The translations under genes and the position numbers were made by a program. The notes beneath the pieces were generated by a model. The model ran no database searches. It had not been told where the DNA came from and saw only the letters and a program-made list of their open reading frames with translations. Below, piece after piece: positions 28,045 to 37,125 of a stretch of DNA of 64,000 bases. Position 1 is the stretch's first letter. Each line of letters starts with the position of its first letter. Source of the stretch: an uncultured bacterium (lineage in GTDB: Bacteria > Bacillota > Clostridia > Lachnospirales > Lachnospiraceae). The stretch is from assembly GCA_947243845.1 (NCBI GenBank), contig CAMXIF010000011.1, forward strand, positions 1 to 64,000. The letters are read 5' to 3'.

Positions 28045-29358
28045 CTAATGTGTGCATTTCGATGATGTTTCTGTATGTGAATATCCCTTTGATTCCACCT
28101 TCCCGCACTTACTGCACCGTTCTGCATAATAATAATCCGTTCTGCAGCTTCCATCCAAATTTTTATGATGATCAGCAATATATCCACTTACAAAAGAGTG
28201 TATACAGCCCGCTCTTTCCATGTTATCATCCTGCATCCCCAACAAATCATAGCAGGTACCGTCATCTCCCCAAAATTTCGTGTAATCCAATACTTCCTCT
28301 TCCGAAAAATGCATCTCTTCCGCAACAAATGTCTTAATAACCTCTTCATCCGGGTATACCACTAACAGGGCAGTTTCTCCACTAATCACAACAGGTTCCT
28401 CGTATGCGCAGACTGTCAGGGAACCTCCAAACAGGATAACAACACTTAGCAATAGGGATGCCACTTTTTTAAACTTCTTTCTTTTCCTTACTTCTAACAT
28501 ACTTGTCAGTCTCCATTTGATAATTTTCCGGCTTCCGCTTAAATGCATCTGACGTTTCCATTTACCAGATCCAACATCTTGTGACATATTAACAATCAAT
28601 TCGCCATATCTTTTTCGTGCCGTTTTATCAAGGTTTTGTACCAGAATCGCATCACAACTCTGTTCACAGTAAATAGACATTATATAAAAATAGAAATATA
28701 CTAACAGATTAAACCAATTTATCAATACTGCGAGCAGCGCAATATATCGCCATGCAACATCTGCTCTCTTTACATGAATCAACTCATGTTTAAGACTGTA
28801 ATAAACCTCTTCGTCCGTCATACCCCTTTCCGGTATAATGATGTATTTCTTAAATATTCCTATTGTGCAGACCGTTTCTGACTCGTTGGCCCTCAGTAGA
28901 GCCACACCTTTTTTGATTTCCAATTCTTTTCTGACTCTGTCGAGTATCTCCAGATAATTCGTTTGACTCACCTGTGGATTTAACTTTTTTAATTTCACTT
29001 TCTTATACTTGTAAATATTCCTGAAAAAAATAAGCAGAAGTCCACATATCCAGACAAGCCAAACCAAAATCAGGTACTTCTGAAAATTTAGATAAATCCT
29101 CCCACTCTTTTCTATCCCAATAACGTTATCTGTTGCCATATTTATCGCGCCCCACTGCCTTGGAATGCCCAATATGTTAAACAATCTATCTTTATACTCA
29201 CTATTGTACAAATGCAGTGGAAAACAGAAAAAAATCAGATTGATCCTTAGCATATTGTATATCCACGCAGAAGAAACCACTTTTCTCCCCAAAACTGCAC
29301 TTAGCAGAATAGCAAGAAATACAACAGTTCCACTAAAGGTCATTGCCAGAATAAGCAT
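28045..29358 (-). CDS. M56-family BlaR1/MecR1-like sensor metalloprotease
   Basis: This 437-residue protein has N-terminal membrane segments and a zinc-metalloprotease motif HELIHVKRAD (HEXXH, about residue 191), flanked by further membrane helices as in BlaR1/MecR1. About 100 residues after the last membrane helix (near 320-340) lie outside and lack the penicillin-binding sensor domain. They instead contain a Cys-rich tail ending CSKCGKVESKG...CTH. BlaR1 proteins cleave BlaI to induce target genes. The start overlaps the blaI stop by one base (TAATG). The sensed signal is therefore probably not a beta-lactam. Confidence 0.83.
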   Translation of the reverse strand: MLILAMTFSGTVVFLAILLSAVLGRKVVSSAWIYNMLRINLIFFCFPLHLYNSEYKDRLFNILGIPRQWGAINMATDNVIGIEKSGRIYLNFQKYLILVWLVWICGLLLIFFRNIYKYKKVKLKKLNPQVSQTNYLEILDRVRKELEIKKGVALLRANESETVCTIGIFKKYIIIPERGMTDEEVYYSLKHELIHVKRADVAWRYIALLAVLINWFNLLVYFYFYIMSIYCEQSCDAILVQNLDKTARKRYGELIVNMSQDVGSGKWKRQMHLSGSRKIIKWRLTSMLEVRKRKKFKKVASLLLSVVILFGGSLTVCAYEEPVVISGETALLVVYPDEEVIKTFVAEEMHFSEEEVLDYTKFWGDDGTCYDLLGMQDDNMERAGCIHSFVSGYIADHHKNLDGSCRTDYYYAERCSKCGKVESKGYSHTETSSKCTH

Positions 29359-29747
29359 TATGCATCCTCCAGAAACTTTCTCAGTTCATCAGCCTCGTCA
29401 CTGCTTAACCTCTCCCCTCCATTTAATGCTGTCATAAATTGACTCAAAGAGCCGTTAAAATAAGAATCCAAAAGGGTTTTTGCCCGTTTTCTTTCATACT
29501 GCCGTCTGTTTAATGCCACTGTAAAATATCTCTTTTTCTTAAAACGTTCTTCCCCTTCACACCTTACAGATATGGCGCCCTTTTGTTCCATCCGCGTTAA
29601 AAAGGTAGATAACGTCTGCTTTTTCCATCCTTTTTCCGTTCCTTCCCCAAACTGTAATGCGATATCCCTGTAAGAATACTCTTTATCTTCCTGCCACATC
29701 CATTCCAATATCTCTTTTTCAGAGTCAGAAAGTATTATTTCATCCAT
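29358..29747 (-). CDS. BlaI/MecI/CopY-family transcriptional repressor
   Basis: This 129-residue protein is a winged-helix repressor of the BlaI type: LSDSEKEILEWMWQEDKEYSYRDIALQF (helix 1-3), then TLSTFLTRMEQKGAISVRCEG (wing), and a helical dimerisation tail. BlaI dimers bind TACA/TGTA dyads. Its stop overlaps the M56 sensor gene's start, so the pair is one operon. Its own promoter carries the perfect palindrome at 29773-29788, implying autoregulation. A target gene other than the operon itself is suggested by the same operator at 27891-27922. Confidence 0.87.
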   Translation of the reverse strand: MDEIILSDSEKEILEWMWQEDKEYSYRDIALQFGEGTEKGWKKQTLSTFLTRMEQKGAISVRCEGEERFKKKRYFTVALNRRQYERKRAKTLLDSYFNGSLSQFMTALNGGERLSSDEADELRKFLEDA

Positions 29748-29767
29748 ATATTAATCCTCCTTACTTA

Positions 29768-29796
29768 AAAGTACTACAATATTGTAGTTCAGTCAA
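29768..29796 (-). promoter_or_regulatory. Promoter with a perfect BlaI-type operator in its spacer
   Basis: On the minus strand TTGACT (29791-29796), a 17-bp spacer and TACTTT (29768-29773) form the promoter. A perfect 16-bp palindrome, ACTACAATATTGTAGT (29773-29788), fills the spacer. AAGGAGG follows before the blaI start. Confidence 0.75.
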
Positions 29797-29843
29797 TATA
29801 AAATACCGTGAGAACAAATCTTCTTCATTTTCTATAACATAAA

Positions 29844-29879
29844 AAGTGTGCAAGTTCGTTCCTGATAACTTACACACTT
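29844..29879 (-). terminator. Terminator after manC
   Basis: An aagtgtgcaagtt / aacttacacactt stem with a 10-nt loop is followed on the minus strand by five T. It lies 10 bp after the manC stop. Confidence 0.75.
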
Positions 29880-29888
29880 CATATTACA

Positions 29889-31193
29889 CTACAGTTTCTT
29901 CTTATCACTCACACTAATCTCTTCCCCAATCTGCACCTCTATCACCTGTAGCAGGGTATCAGCTATAATCGTATGCGGTATCCCAGCCGGCATCATGATA
30001 ACATCTCCGGCTGCAACATTGCGTTCCACACCATCCACAATCGTGCGTCCCTCTCCGGAAATCACCGTCCACACTTCATCCCGGCGTTCATGGCTGTGAT
30101 AATTCATTCTATGTCCCGGATTGAGCGTGACCTTAATGGTCATACTTTCATCTTCGATATCTATCACACGAAAACTGCCCCAGGACTTCTCCGCGAACAT
30201 GATCTGCTGATTAATCTCGTCCACGTAAGGCTTGATATAGCTGGACTGCGTCTTATCCGACACCAGAATTCCTTCCGGGCTCGCTGACACCACCACATCC
30301 TTCAAGCCCATACAGAGCACTGGCACATCCAGTTCGTTTACCACATGGACATTATCACAGGTATCGTTCAGGATTGCTTTGCCTATGGCCTCACTTTCCA
30401 TCGCTTCCGTCAGCGTGTTCCATGTGCCCATATCCTTCCACATGCCCCCGAAGCGCATCACCTCAATCATGGTCTCATGTTCCGCCACAGCATAATCAAA
30501 ACTGATCTTCGTGAGGGTCTCATATTTTGCATAAAGGTTCTGATAGTCCGTAAAATCAATGAGTTCATGGGCCCGCTGTAACACATACCCAAGGCGAAAG
30601 GCAAAGACGCCGCCATTCCATAACGCGCCCTTCTTAATATACTCTCTGGCCGTCTCTTCATCCGGTTTTTCTTTAAACACAGATACTCTGCTGATATCCT
30701 CCGTATTCTCCGGAATGATATAACCGTACTTGGCGCTGGGGTAGGTAGGTTCTATACCCATTAGCACCAGGTTGGCCTCGCTGACCGCCGCACGGTCACT
30801 GAGTTTATAAAGCGCTTCAAAATAATCCTGCTCCACATATGGATCCACAGGGCACACAACCACAGGTTCTTGTTCAGACACTCCTTTGATATCGTGCAGG
30901 TAGGCCGCCGCCAGCGCGATTGCCGGAAACGTATCCCTGCGGCAGGGCTCCACACTGATTCCCACATGTTCACCCAGTTGGTTATGAATAGCCGAAACCT
31001 GAGATTTCGAGGTGGCAATCGTCACCTCTGCTTTCTCATCCACCGAGGAAATCTGCCGGTACACACGCTGTACCATAGACTCATACTTCCCATCTGCCGT
31101 CTTAAATATCTTGATAAATTGTTTGGACCGGGTATCGTTGGATAATGGCCACAGCCGTTTACCGGAACCGCCGGACAGCAATACTATATTCAT
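29889..31193 (-). CDS. manC: Mannose-1-phosphate guanylyltransferase with mannose-6-phosphate isomerase-like domain
   Basis: This protein of about 434 residues makes GDP-mannose from mannose-1-phosphate and GTP. The nucleotidyltransferase motif is LLSGGSGKRLWPLSND (about 6-21), with active-site blocks VCPVDPYVEQDYF, PSAKYGYII and EKP near 185. The C-terminal cupin (about 350-425, MNYHSHERRDEVWTVISGEGRTIVDG) is the isomerase-like part. It probably supplies GDP-mannose for capsule or glycan synthesis. The start at 31193 is chosen over 31205 because GGAG lies 6 bp before it and the P-loop follows directly. It is a single-gene unit with its own terminator. Confidence 0.9.
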   Translation of the reverse strand: MNIVLLSGGSGKRLWPLSNDTRSKQFIKIFKTADGKYESMVQRVYRQISSVDEKAEVTIATSKSQVSAIHNQLGEHVGISVEPCRRDTFPAIALAAAYLHDIKGVSEQEPVVVCPVDPYVEQDYFEALYKLSDRAAVSEANLVLMGIEPTYPSAKYGYIIPENTEDISRVSVFKEKPDEETAREYIKKGALWNGGVFAFRLGYVLQRAHELIDFTDYQNLYAKYETLTKISFDYAVAEHETMIEVMRFGGMWKDMGTWNTLTEAMESEAIGKAILNDTCDNVHVVNELDVPVLCMGLKDVVVSASPEGILVSDKTQSSYIKPYVDEINQQIMFAEKSWGSFRVIDIEDESMTIKVTLNPGHRMNYHSHERRDEVWTVISGEGRTIVDGVERNVAAGDVIMMPAGIPHTIIADTLLQVIEVQIGEEISVSDKKKL

Positions 31194-31247
31194 GATATTC
31201 TCCATTCCGGAGCATTTACGACTAATTCTCGCTCCCTCAGTAATCTT

Positions 31248-32612
31248 CTACTTTGCCATTTTTTGAACTTCCTGTATTGCTCTTTGTAATTGATTGTCTA
31301 CATCCTCATCATAATAGGCATCACTGTCAAATTCGCAGACAATATCCGGCTCTATACCCACACCGTGGATATTATTGCCATTAGGTGTATAGTATGCACT
31401 GATCGTCAGCTTCAGTGCCGTGCCATCGCTTAACGGCATAACGCGCTGTACGATTCCTTTCCCAAAGGTTGTTGTACCAATCAAAGTTCCCTTCCCGTAA
31501 TCTTTGATGGCCCCAGCCAAAATCTCGGATGCACTGGCAGAATTACCATTCACCAACACCACCAGCGGCAGGTTCAGTTCGTGCTGCCCGTCACAGGTAT
31601 ACTCATCACGTTCCCCGTATTTATCCTCCGTATAGACAATCAGTCCTTTCGGCAGAATCATCCTTGCAATATCTACCACCACTGGCAGACTGCCACCGGG
31701 ATTGCTGCGCAGATCCAGAATCAGTCCTTTGGCCTTGGAACCCTTGATCACTGCCAGCGCCTCTGTGAACTGGTCTGTCGTCACATCGTCAAACTCTGTA
31801 ATCTGTATATATCCTATACCGTTATCATACATTTCATAATTGACAGTTGGACTCTCTATCTTACGTCTCTCTACATCAATCTCCAGATAATCTGTCTCAC
31901 CCTCCCGATAAATTGTCAGATGGACTGTGGTACCCTCCTCGCCCTTCACACGGGCCACAATCTCCGAAAGATCCAGTCCCTGGGAACTCTCCCCATCAAT
32001 CAGGTAGATCAGATCATTCTCCCGAAGCCCTGCCTCTTCCGCCGGTGTATTGGCAATCACCCCATTGATTTTGCCGAGCCCTGTTGTAGGATCCAGACTG
32101 ATATAGGCACCGATGCCATAATAAATACCCTCTGTCTCCTGCATCAGTTCGTTCCATTCCTCTTCCGTATAGTATACAGAGTAAGGATCTCCCAGCGCAT
32201 CAACCATACCGGAATACATGCCTTCGATCATTAAATCCGTATCAATATCCTCGTCTTTATAATAGTACTCATCGATCACTTCTTCTATGGTGGACAGCTT
32301 CTTCTCTGTCTCTTCATTCAGGACGCTTTCCGCACCCCCGGAACCGCCATTCACCTGCTTTGCATCATTTTCTTTAACCAGATCGTATATCTTGACGCCT
32401 GCAGTCGCAATGCCTCCAACTAACAATGTCAAGATCACGCCGAGAAGAAGCCCTAACAGAAATGAGCCGCCTCCTTGATTCCCGTGACGGGGAGGCTGCG
32501 GCTGCATCGGCGTAAACGGTGGCTGCGGCTGACTGTTGTAGGGATTCTGCCTGCCGTAGCCATTATTATGATAGTCTTGATTATAGTAATTGTTATCTCC
32601 GCCTTGATTCAC
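31248..32612 (-). CDS. S41-family C-terminal processing peptidase (CtpA/CtpB-like)
   Basis: The 454-residue protein starts at a GTG with AGGAG upstream. Residues 1-45 are Asn/Gln/Pro-rich and cytoplasmic, and a single membrane anchor lies at about 46-72 (SFLLGLLLGVILTLLVGGIATAGVKIYDL). A PDZ domain (about 150-225, GIGAYISLDPTTGLGKINGVIANTPAEEAGLRENDLIYLIDGE) and the S41 fold follow. The catalytic Ser-Lys pair is in NGNSASASEILAGAIKDYGKGTLIGTTTFGKG (about 355-390). These proteases process envelope proteins. It is the last gene of the ftsE-ftsX-envC-like operon, 20 bp after the hydrolase gene. Confidence 0.9.
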   Translation of the reverse strand: MNQGGDNNYYNQDYHNNGYGRQNPYNSQPQPPFTPMQPQPPRHGNQGGGSFLLGLLLGVILTLLVGGIATAGVKIYDLVKENDAKQVNGGSGGAESVLNEETEKKLSTIEEVIDEYYYKDEDIDTDLMIEGMYSGMVDALGDPYSVYYTEEEWNELMQETEGIYYGIGAYISLDPTTGLGKINGVIANTPAEEAGLRENDLIYLIDGESSQGLDLSEIVARVKGEEGTTVHLTIYREGETDYLEIDVERRKIESPTVNYEMYDNGIGYIQITEFDDVTTDQFTEALAVIKGSKAKGLILDLRSNPGGSLPVVVDIARMILPKGLIVYTEDKYGERDEYTCDGQHELNLPLVVLVNGNSASASEILAGAIKDYGKGTLIGTTTFGKGIVQRVMPLSDGTALKLTISAYYTPNGNNIHGVGIEPDIVCEFDSDAYYDEDVDNQLQRAIQEVQKMAK

Positions 32613-32632
32613 AACAATTCATCTCCTACATC

Positions 32633-33838
32633 TTATTTTAGGTAGTTCCAGGGACTCACATAATTACCGTTCAGACGAACACTGAAATGCAGGTGATTAC
32701 CGGTAGAACGTCCGGTACTGCCCACTGCCGCAATCGTCTCGCCCTTCGACACGGACTGACCCTTTGATACATACAATGCTGAACAGTGCATATAAATGGT
32801 ATACAGTCCACTGCCGTGATTGATCATAATATAATTGCCCATACTGCTGCTGTAAGCTGCTGCCGCCACATCGCCATCATAGGCCGCCAAAATGGGGGTA
32901 CCTCCGGGCGCTGCCATATCCAGCCCATTATGAAACTTCTCGATCCCCAGTATTGGATGTATCCGGCTGCCATACTCATCGGAAATCCTTTTATAACCTG
33001 GACAGGGCCACGCAAACATACCGCCATTATAGACACGGGCATTTTCTGCCGCCAGTCTGGCCCTCTCCTCGGCAATCGCTTTCTCCAGAGCAGCGATTTC
33101 CTGATTCTCCTGCTCGATCATTGCCTCATATTCTTTGATGGCCGCCTCTTTATTGTTAATATCAGCAGAGACAGAGACAATCTGTGCTTCCTTCTCCGAT
33201 AGAAGACTATTGACGTTTGCCTCTTCCTCTTTGACCGCCTCTCTGGCCTCATTCAAGACCTCATGCTCTGCTTCCAGTTCCTGTTTGCACAGTTCCACAT
33301 ACTCTCTGGTCTCCACATACTCATCCAGCTTTTTGCGGTCATATCTGGACAGCGCCTCAATGTAATCAGCCCGGTTGGCCATATCCGCAAAACTCTCCTC
33401 CGCCAGAAGCATTTCCAGATAGAAAGAATCCCCCCGCTCATACATGAACTGAATACGCTTCTTCATCGCCGCATACTGCTCATCCTGCTGTTCGATTGCC
33501 GCTTCCAGTTCCTTGCCGGTCTCCTCAATCTGTGCCTCTTTTTCGGTGATCATTGTATTATATTGCTCTATCTTTTCCTGTATGCCCATCAACTGTGTAT
33601 CCAGTTGTGTCACATAATCCGCCAGATCGCTTTTGGATTTTTCCAACTGCTTCTTAAGGTTCTCTACATCCGTCTTATTAGATTTCAGCCCGGAAACTTC
33701 CTCTTTCGCCTTCTTGATCTGCGCTTCTTTCTCCCGGATACTATCATTGGTCAAAGCCGCCTGGACCGGTGAGATACAGGTAAACATGAGCGTCAGACAG
33801 AGCATCAGACATATCAATCTTTTCCCATATTTCAACAT
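32633..33838 (-). CDS. EnvC/PcsB-like peptidoglycan hydrolase (coiled coil plus M23)
   Basis: This protein of about 401 residues has a signal peptide (about 1-27, ending VQA). A long coiled coil (about 30-260, many EAQIKKAKEE-type heptads) and a C-terminal M23 metallopeptidase follow. The M23 zinc motifs are intact: HNGLDMAAP (HXXXD) and HLHFSV (HXH), so it should be active on cross-links. Coiled-coil hydrolases of this kind are activated by FtsEX at the division site. The start at 33838 is chosen because GAGGG lies 5 bp before it; a GTG at 33850 overlaps the ftsX stop. Confidence 0.85.
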   Translation of the reverse strand: MLKYGKRLICLMLCLTLMFTCISPVQAALTNDSIREKEAQIKKAKEEVSGLKSNKTDVENLKKQLEKSKSDLADYVTQLDTQLMGIQEKIEQYNTMITEKEAQIEETGKELEAAIEQQDEQYAAMKKRIQFMYERGDSFYLEMLLAEESFADMANRADYIEALSRYDRKKLDEYVETREYVELCKQELEAEHEVLNEAREAVKEEEANVNSLLSEKEAQIVSVSADINNKEAAIKEYEAMIEQENQEIAALEKAIAEERARLAAENARVYNGGMFAWPCPGYKRISDEYGSRIHPILGIEKFHNGLDMAAPGGTPILAAYDGDVAAAAYSSSMGNYIMINHGSGLYTIYMHCSALYVSKGQSVSKGETIAAVGSTGRSTGNHLHFSVRLNGNYVSPWNYLK

Positions 33839-33849
33839 GCTTACCCTCA

Positions 33850-34746
33850 CTATACTCTAAGGTGCTTTCTCACTGTCGTAAAACTGCCCAGGAATCCAAT
33901 GCCTACACCCAGTCCCAGAGAGACCGGAACCAGCACATGGAACACTTCTTCTACTGTCACAAAACTCAAGAGCGAAGACAGCATAGAGAATCGCTCCATT
34001 ACATAGGAAAGCACTATATTGTACAACGTATAAATAAATCCAAGCGGAATTGCCGCACCAATCAGGCCGATCAGCATACCTTCCACCACAAAAGGAGATC
34101 TGACGAAAAAGTCCGTGGCCCCAATATATTTCATGATATTAATCTCTTCCTTACGCACAGAGATACCAATCGTGACTGTGTTGCTGATCAGGAATATGGA
34201 CACTGCCAGCAAGATTACAATAATACCCACCGACACATACGCAATCAGGGCGTTCACACCTGTCAGTGTTGTCGCCGCCAGTTCCGAACGGTTAACCTGA
34301 CGCACACCGTCCACAGATTCCAGATAGGTTACAAGCGCCGTCTGCATGGATACATCATTTAAATAAACCTGATAGTTGGCGGAATTCTCCAACGGATTCT
34401 CTGTGAACCCATCGCCGTATTCCCCAAGGTACTCTTCTTTAAATCCTTCCCATGCTTCCTCTGCTGACACAAAGTTAATATCGGAAACTTCTGGCCGCTT
34501 GGCAATCATATCACCAATCTGCTGAATCCTGATATCTTCCAGTCCCTCGTCAAAAAATACCCAGACAGACACACCTTCCTCCGCCGTCCTGACAATATGC
34601 TCAAAGTTTGTCACTATTGCATAAAAAAGGCCGAACAAAAACAGGCAGGCCCCAATCGTTGCAATGGACGCGAGCGTAAAGAGCTTGTTCCTGAAAAGAT
34701 TGCGGAAGCCCTGTCTGAGCGTATAGAAAAATGAACTAATCCTCAT
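33850..34746 (-). CDS. ftsX: Cell-division permease-like protein FtsX
   Basis: This 298-residue protein has the FtsX arrangement: a short N-terminal tail with RQGFRNLFRNKLFTLASI, TM1 at about 22-45, a large extracellular loop (about 50-160), then three membrane helices. The typical permease end motif lies in TVTIGISVRKEEINIMKYIGATDFFVRSPFVVEGMLIGLIG. FtsX links the FtsE ATPase to peptidoglycan hydrolases outside the membrane. The start at 34746 was chosen because GGGAGG lies 8 bp before it and it overlaps the end of ftsE by about 11 bp. Coupling of ftsE-ftsX-hydrolase is thus very tight. Confidence 0.92.
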   Translation of the reverse strand: MRISSFFYTLRQGFRNLFRNKLFTLASIATIGACLFLFGLFYAIVTNFEHIVRTAEEGVSVWVFFDEGLEDIRIQQIGDMIAKRPEVSDINFVSAEEAWEGFKEEYLGEYGDGFTENPLENSANYQVYLNDVSMQTALVTYLESVDGVRQVNRSELAATTLTGVNALIAYVSVGIIVILLAVSIFLISNTVTIGISVRKEEINIMKYIGATDFFVRSPFVVEGMLIGLIGAAIPLGFIYTLYNIVLSYVMERFSMLSSLLSFVTVEEVFHVLVPVSLGLGVGIGFLGSFTTVRKHLRV

Positions 34747-35467
34747 CGATATATCCTCCCTTTTCCTCATCGCTGACAATAACGCCGCGCTTTAAGGTGA
34801 CCACCCGCTTCTGCATGGCATTGACAATCTCTCTATTATGCGTCACAACAATGACTGTAGTGCCGTTTTCATTAATCTGCTCAAGCAGTTTCATAATCTC
34901 CCAGGAGTTCTTCGGATCCAGATTACCGGTAGGCTCGTCCGCCAGAAGGATTGTCGGCTGATTGATCAACGCCCTGGCAAGCGCCACCCTCTGTTGTTCG
35001 CCACCGGAAAGCTGCTTGGGCTTCGCCTTATACTTGCCAGCCAGTCCTACAATGGCCAATATACTGGGAACGTTCTTCTTAATCTCCTTATTAGATTTCT
35101 GGATAATCCTCTGGGCAAAAGCTACATTGTCATAGACATTCCTATCCTTCAGGAGACGGAAGTCCTGGAATACAATCCCCAGATTTCTTCTGAACTTCGG
35201 AATCTTTCGATGCTTGATCTTGGATAGATCATATCCCATCACATTGATATATCCGCTCGTAATCGTAAGTTCACGCAGCAGAAGTTTGATCAGTGTCGAT
35301 TTACCGGATCCGCTATCTCCCACGATAAAGACAAACTCACCTCTGCTGATATGTAAATTCACATCCTTAAGCGCCGGCGCACCTGTGGAATATGCCTTAC
35401 AGACATTCGTCAGTGTAATGATTTCTTTGTCCGCCGCTGTACTTTTTTTTCTTTTCTTTGTTGCCAC
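34736..35467 (-). CDS. ftsE: Cell-division ATP-binding protein FtsE
   Basis: This 243-residue ABC ATPase carries Walker A GDSGSGKSTLIKLL (about 50-63), the signature LSGGEQQRVALARAL (about 146-160), Walker B ILLADEPTGNLD (about 166-177), the Q-loop FQDFRLL and the H-loop VTHNREI. FtsE works with FtsX to control cell-wall hydrolysis at division. It starts with a GTG (35467) after AGGTGG. The lysine-rich first 15 residues are unusual but not rare in Firmicutes. It opens the operon that continues with ftsX, the EnvC-like hydrolase and the S41 protease. Confidence 0.93.
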   Translation of the reverse strand: MATKKRKKSTAADKEIITLTNVCKAYSTGAPALKDVNLHISRGEFVFIVGDSGSGKSTLIKLLLRELTITSGYINVMGYDLSKIKHRKIPKFRRNLGIVFQDFRLLKDRNVYDNVAFAQRIIQKSNKEIKKNVPSILAIVGLAGKYKAKPKQLSGGEQQRVALARALINQPTILLADEPTGNLDPKNSWEIMKLLEQINENGTTVIVVTHNREIVNAMQKRVVTLKRGVIVSDEEKGGYIDED

Positions 35468-35494
35468 GTTTTCACCACCTGTATATTCTTTTGA

Positions 35495-36583
35495 TTAAAA
35501 TTCGTAACTCTCCATGTACTTCATGTACTTGACAACCATGAGGGCAATCTTAAACGTAATGGCATCCTCAAACACCCGCAGGTCAAGCCCAGTACTTTTC
35601 TGCAGTTTATCAAGACGATAGACCAGCGTATTCCTGTGAATAAAAAGCTGTCTGGAAGTCTCTGACACATTCAGCGAATTCTCGAAGAATTTATTGATAG
35701 TCGTCAATGTCTCCTCATCAAACTCGTCCGGACTCCTGCCGTCAAATATCTCTTTGATAAACATCTTGCATAGCGGAATCGGCAATTGATAGATCAAACG
35801 GCCAATACCCAATTCACTGTAGGCAATAATATCCCTCTCGTCAAAGAAAATCTTCCCTACATCGAGAGCCATCTTGGCTTCCTTATAGGAACGGCTCACC
35901 TCTTTGAGTTCTCCCACTACCGTGCCATAAGCAATCCTGACGCTCTTATAATTCTCTTTGCGCAAATATCCGGCTACGCCGGTGGCGCTTCTGTCAATAT
36001 CCCTTACGCTGTCTCCATCAGACAGATCCTTGACCACAATGACATTATTCTCATCCACCGCAGTAATAAAATCTTTACTGCCCGCGCCGAAATAAGCCCG
36101 CATAGTCTCAAGCACATTACTGTCCTTGGTGTTGTCAGTTTCGATAATCAGCACCACACGTCTGACATCGGTCTGGATATGAAGTTTCTTAGCGCGGCTG
36201 TAGATGTCCACCAGAAGCAGGTTATCCAGAAGAAGATTCTTGATAAAATTATCTTTATCAAACCGCTCCTTATAAGCCACCAGAAGATTCTGAATCTGGA
36301 AAGCCACCATCTTGCCCACCATATACACATCCTCGCCCACACCGCCGGCAACCAGAATGTACTCTAACTGCTGTTCGTCAAAGATCTTAAAATACTGATA
36401 TCCTTGAATCTCCTGCGAATCTGCCGGAGATTTGGCAAACTCTGCCGCCGGCTTTCCGCATTTCTCCATCTCGTCCGCCGTCATAGCTACGGACTTTCCG
36501 TCCACATCCATCACGCACAGTTCCACCCTTGCGATTGCTTTCAATCCCTCAATCGTATTCTGCAAAATTTGATTTGAAATCAT
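35495..36583 (-). CDS. CdaR/PucR-family transcriptional regulator
   Basis: This 362-residue protein has the sugar-diacid-type domain order. The N-terminal domain (about 1-150) begins LQNTIEGLKAIARVELCVMDVDGKSVAM. A GGDEF-like middle domain (about 150-270) and a C-terminal PucR-type helix-turn-helix (about 305-355: FFENSLNVSETSRQLFIHRNTLVYRLDKLQKSTGLDLRVFEDAITFKIAL) follow. CdaR relatives control carbohydrate or amino-acid use, but its target here is unknown. It is immediately upstream of ftsE on the same strand, 27 bp apart, so it may share the message. Confidence 0.82.
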   Translation of the reverse strand: MISNQILQNTIEGLKAIARVELCVMDVDGKSVAMTADEMEKCGKPAAEFAKSPADSQEIQGYQYFKIFDEQQLEYILVAGGVGEDVYMVGKMVAFQIQNLLVAYKERFDKDNFIKNLLLDNLLLVDIYSRAKKLHIQTDVRRVVLIIETDNTKDSNVLETMRAYFGAGSKDFITAVDENNVIVVKDLSDGDSVRDIDRSATGVAGYLRKENYKSVRIAYGTVVGELKEVSRSYKEAKMALDVGKIFFDERDIIAYSELGIGRLIYQLPIPLCKMFIKEIFDGRSPDEFDEETLTTINKFFENSLNVSETSRQLFIHRNTLVYRLDKLQKSTGLDLRVFEDAITFKIALMVVKYMKYMESYEF

Positions 36584-36920
36584 ACCCCCACCTCTTATTC
36601 TATTATAGCAATTTACACAAAGTATCCGCCCTTCTTTTGCTTCCCAAACACAAATACAAATACTATTTTAATCTATATTTACAAAAAAATCTACCTATAA
36701 TCATGTAGTTTTTGTGAATTTTTGAAAGAAATCGTTGATTTTGTCCATTTTTAACCTTTAGACATTTTCAACAAAAGTAATTTGCTCCGCAAATAACTTT
36801 ACTAAAACCGCTTCGCGGCCTCAAACACCCGGCAAGTTCTGCTTTTGCTGTATCTATACAGCCCCAAAATAATGTGATATACTATACACGGCAATAGTTT
36901 GCAAAAAGCGAGGTGATCTT
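36584..36920. other. 337-bp gap between the CdaR-like gene and yjfB
   Basis: This is AT-rich intergenic DNA. A candidate plus-strand promoter with TATACA (36855-36860), a 17-bp spacer and extended TGA-TATACT (36878-36883) serves yjfB; a GCGAGGTG ribosome site precedes its start. A tgctccgcaa and an aaccgcttcgcggcc hairpin at 36783-36820 may be a weak relative of the dispersed palindromic repeat. I see nothing else. Confidence 0.5.
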
Positions 36921-37112
36921 ATGGATATTGCAAGATTGTCTATGGCTATGTCCACTGCAGAGACGAGCAGCGCTTACGGTGTTGCAATGTTGAGCAAATC
37001 CTTGGATCAGGCTTCCTCTACAGGAGCTCAGATCGTAGGAATGATGGACGCCGCAGCTATGGAGTTGTCCGTCAACCCCCATATCGGTGCCAACTTCGAT
37101 ATGACGGTATAA
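36921..37112 (+). CDS. yjfB: YjfB-family small protein (putative motility protein)
   Basis: The 63-residue protein reads MDIARLSMAMSTAETSSAYGVAMLSKSLDQASSTGAQIVGMMDAAAMELSVNPHIGANFDMTV. It matches the YjfB family of short Firmicutes proteins, whose genes are often under flagellar control; the molecular function is not established. The N-terminal 'SMAMSTA' and C-terminal 'NPHIGANFDM' are the conserved blocks. It has its own extended -10 promoter, a ribosome site and a strong terminator, so it is a monocistronic gene of real length. Confidence 0.8.
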   Translation: MDIARLSMAMSTAETSSAYGVAMLSKSLDQASSTGAQIVGMMDAAAMELSVNPHIGANFDMTV

Positions 37113-37125
37113 CAGGATAACGTGA

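Noticed and set aside
29889-31205. Read-through of manC from the BlaI operon
   Set aside because: manC lies upstream on the same strand, and a strong terminator with a T-run separates it from blaI, which has its own promoter.
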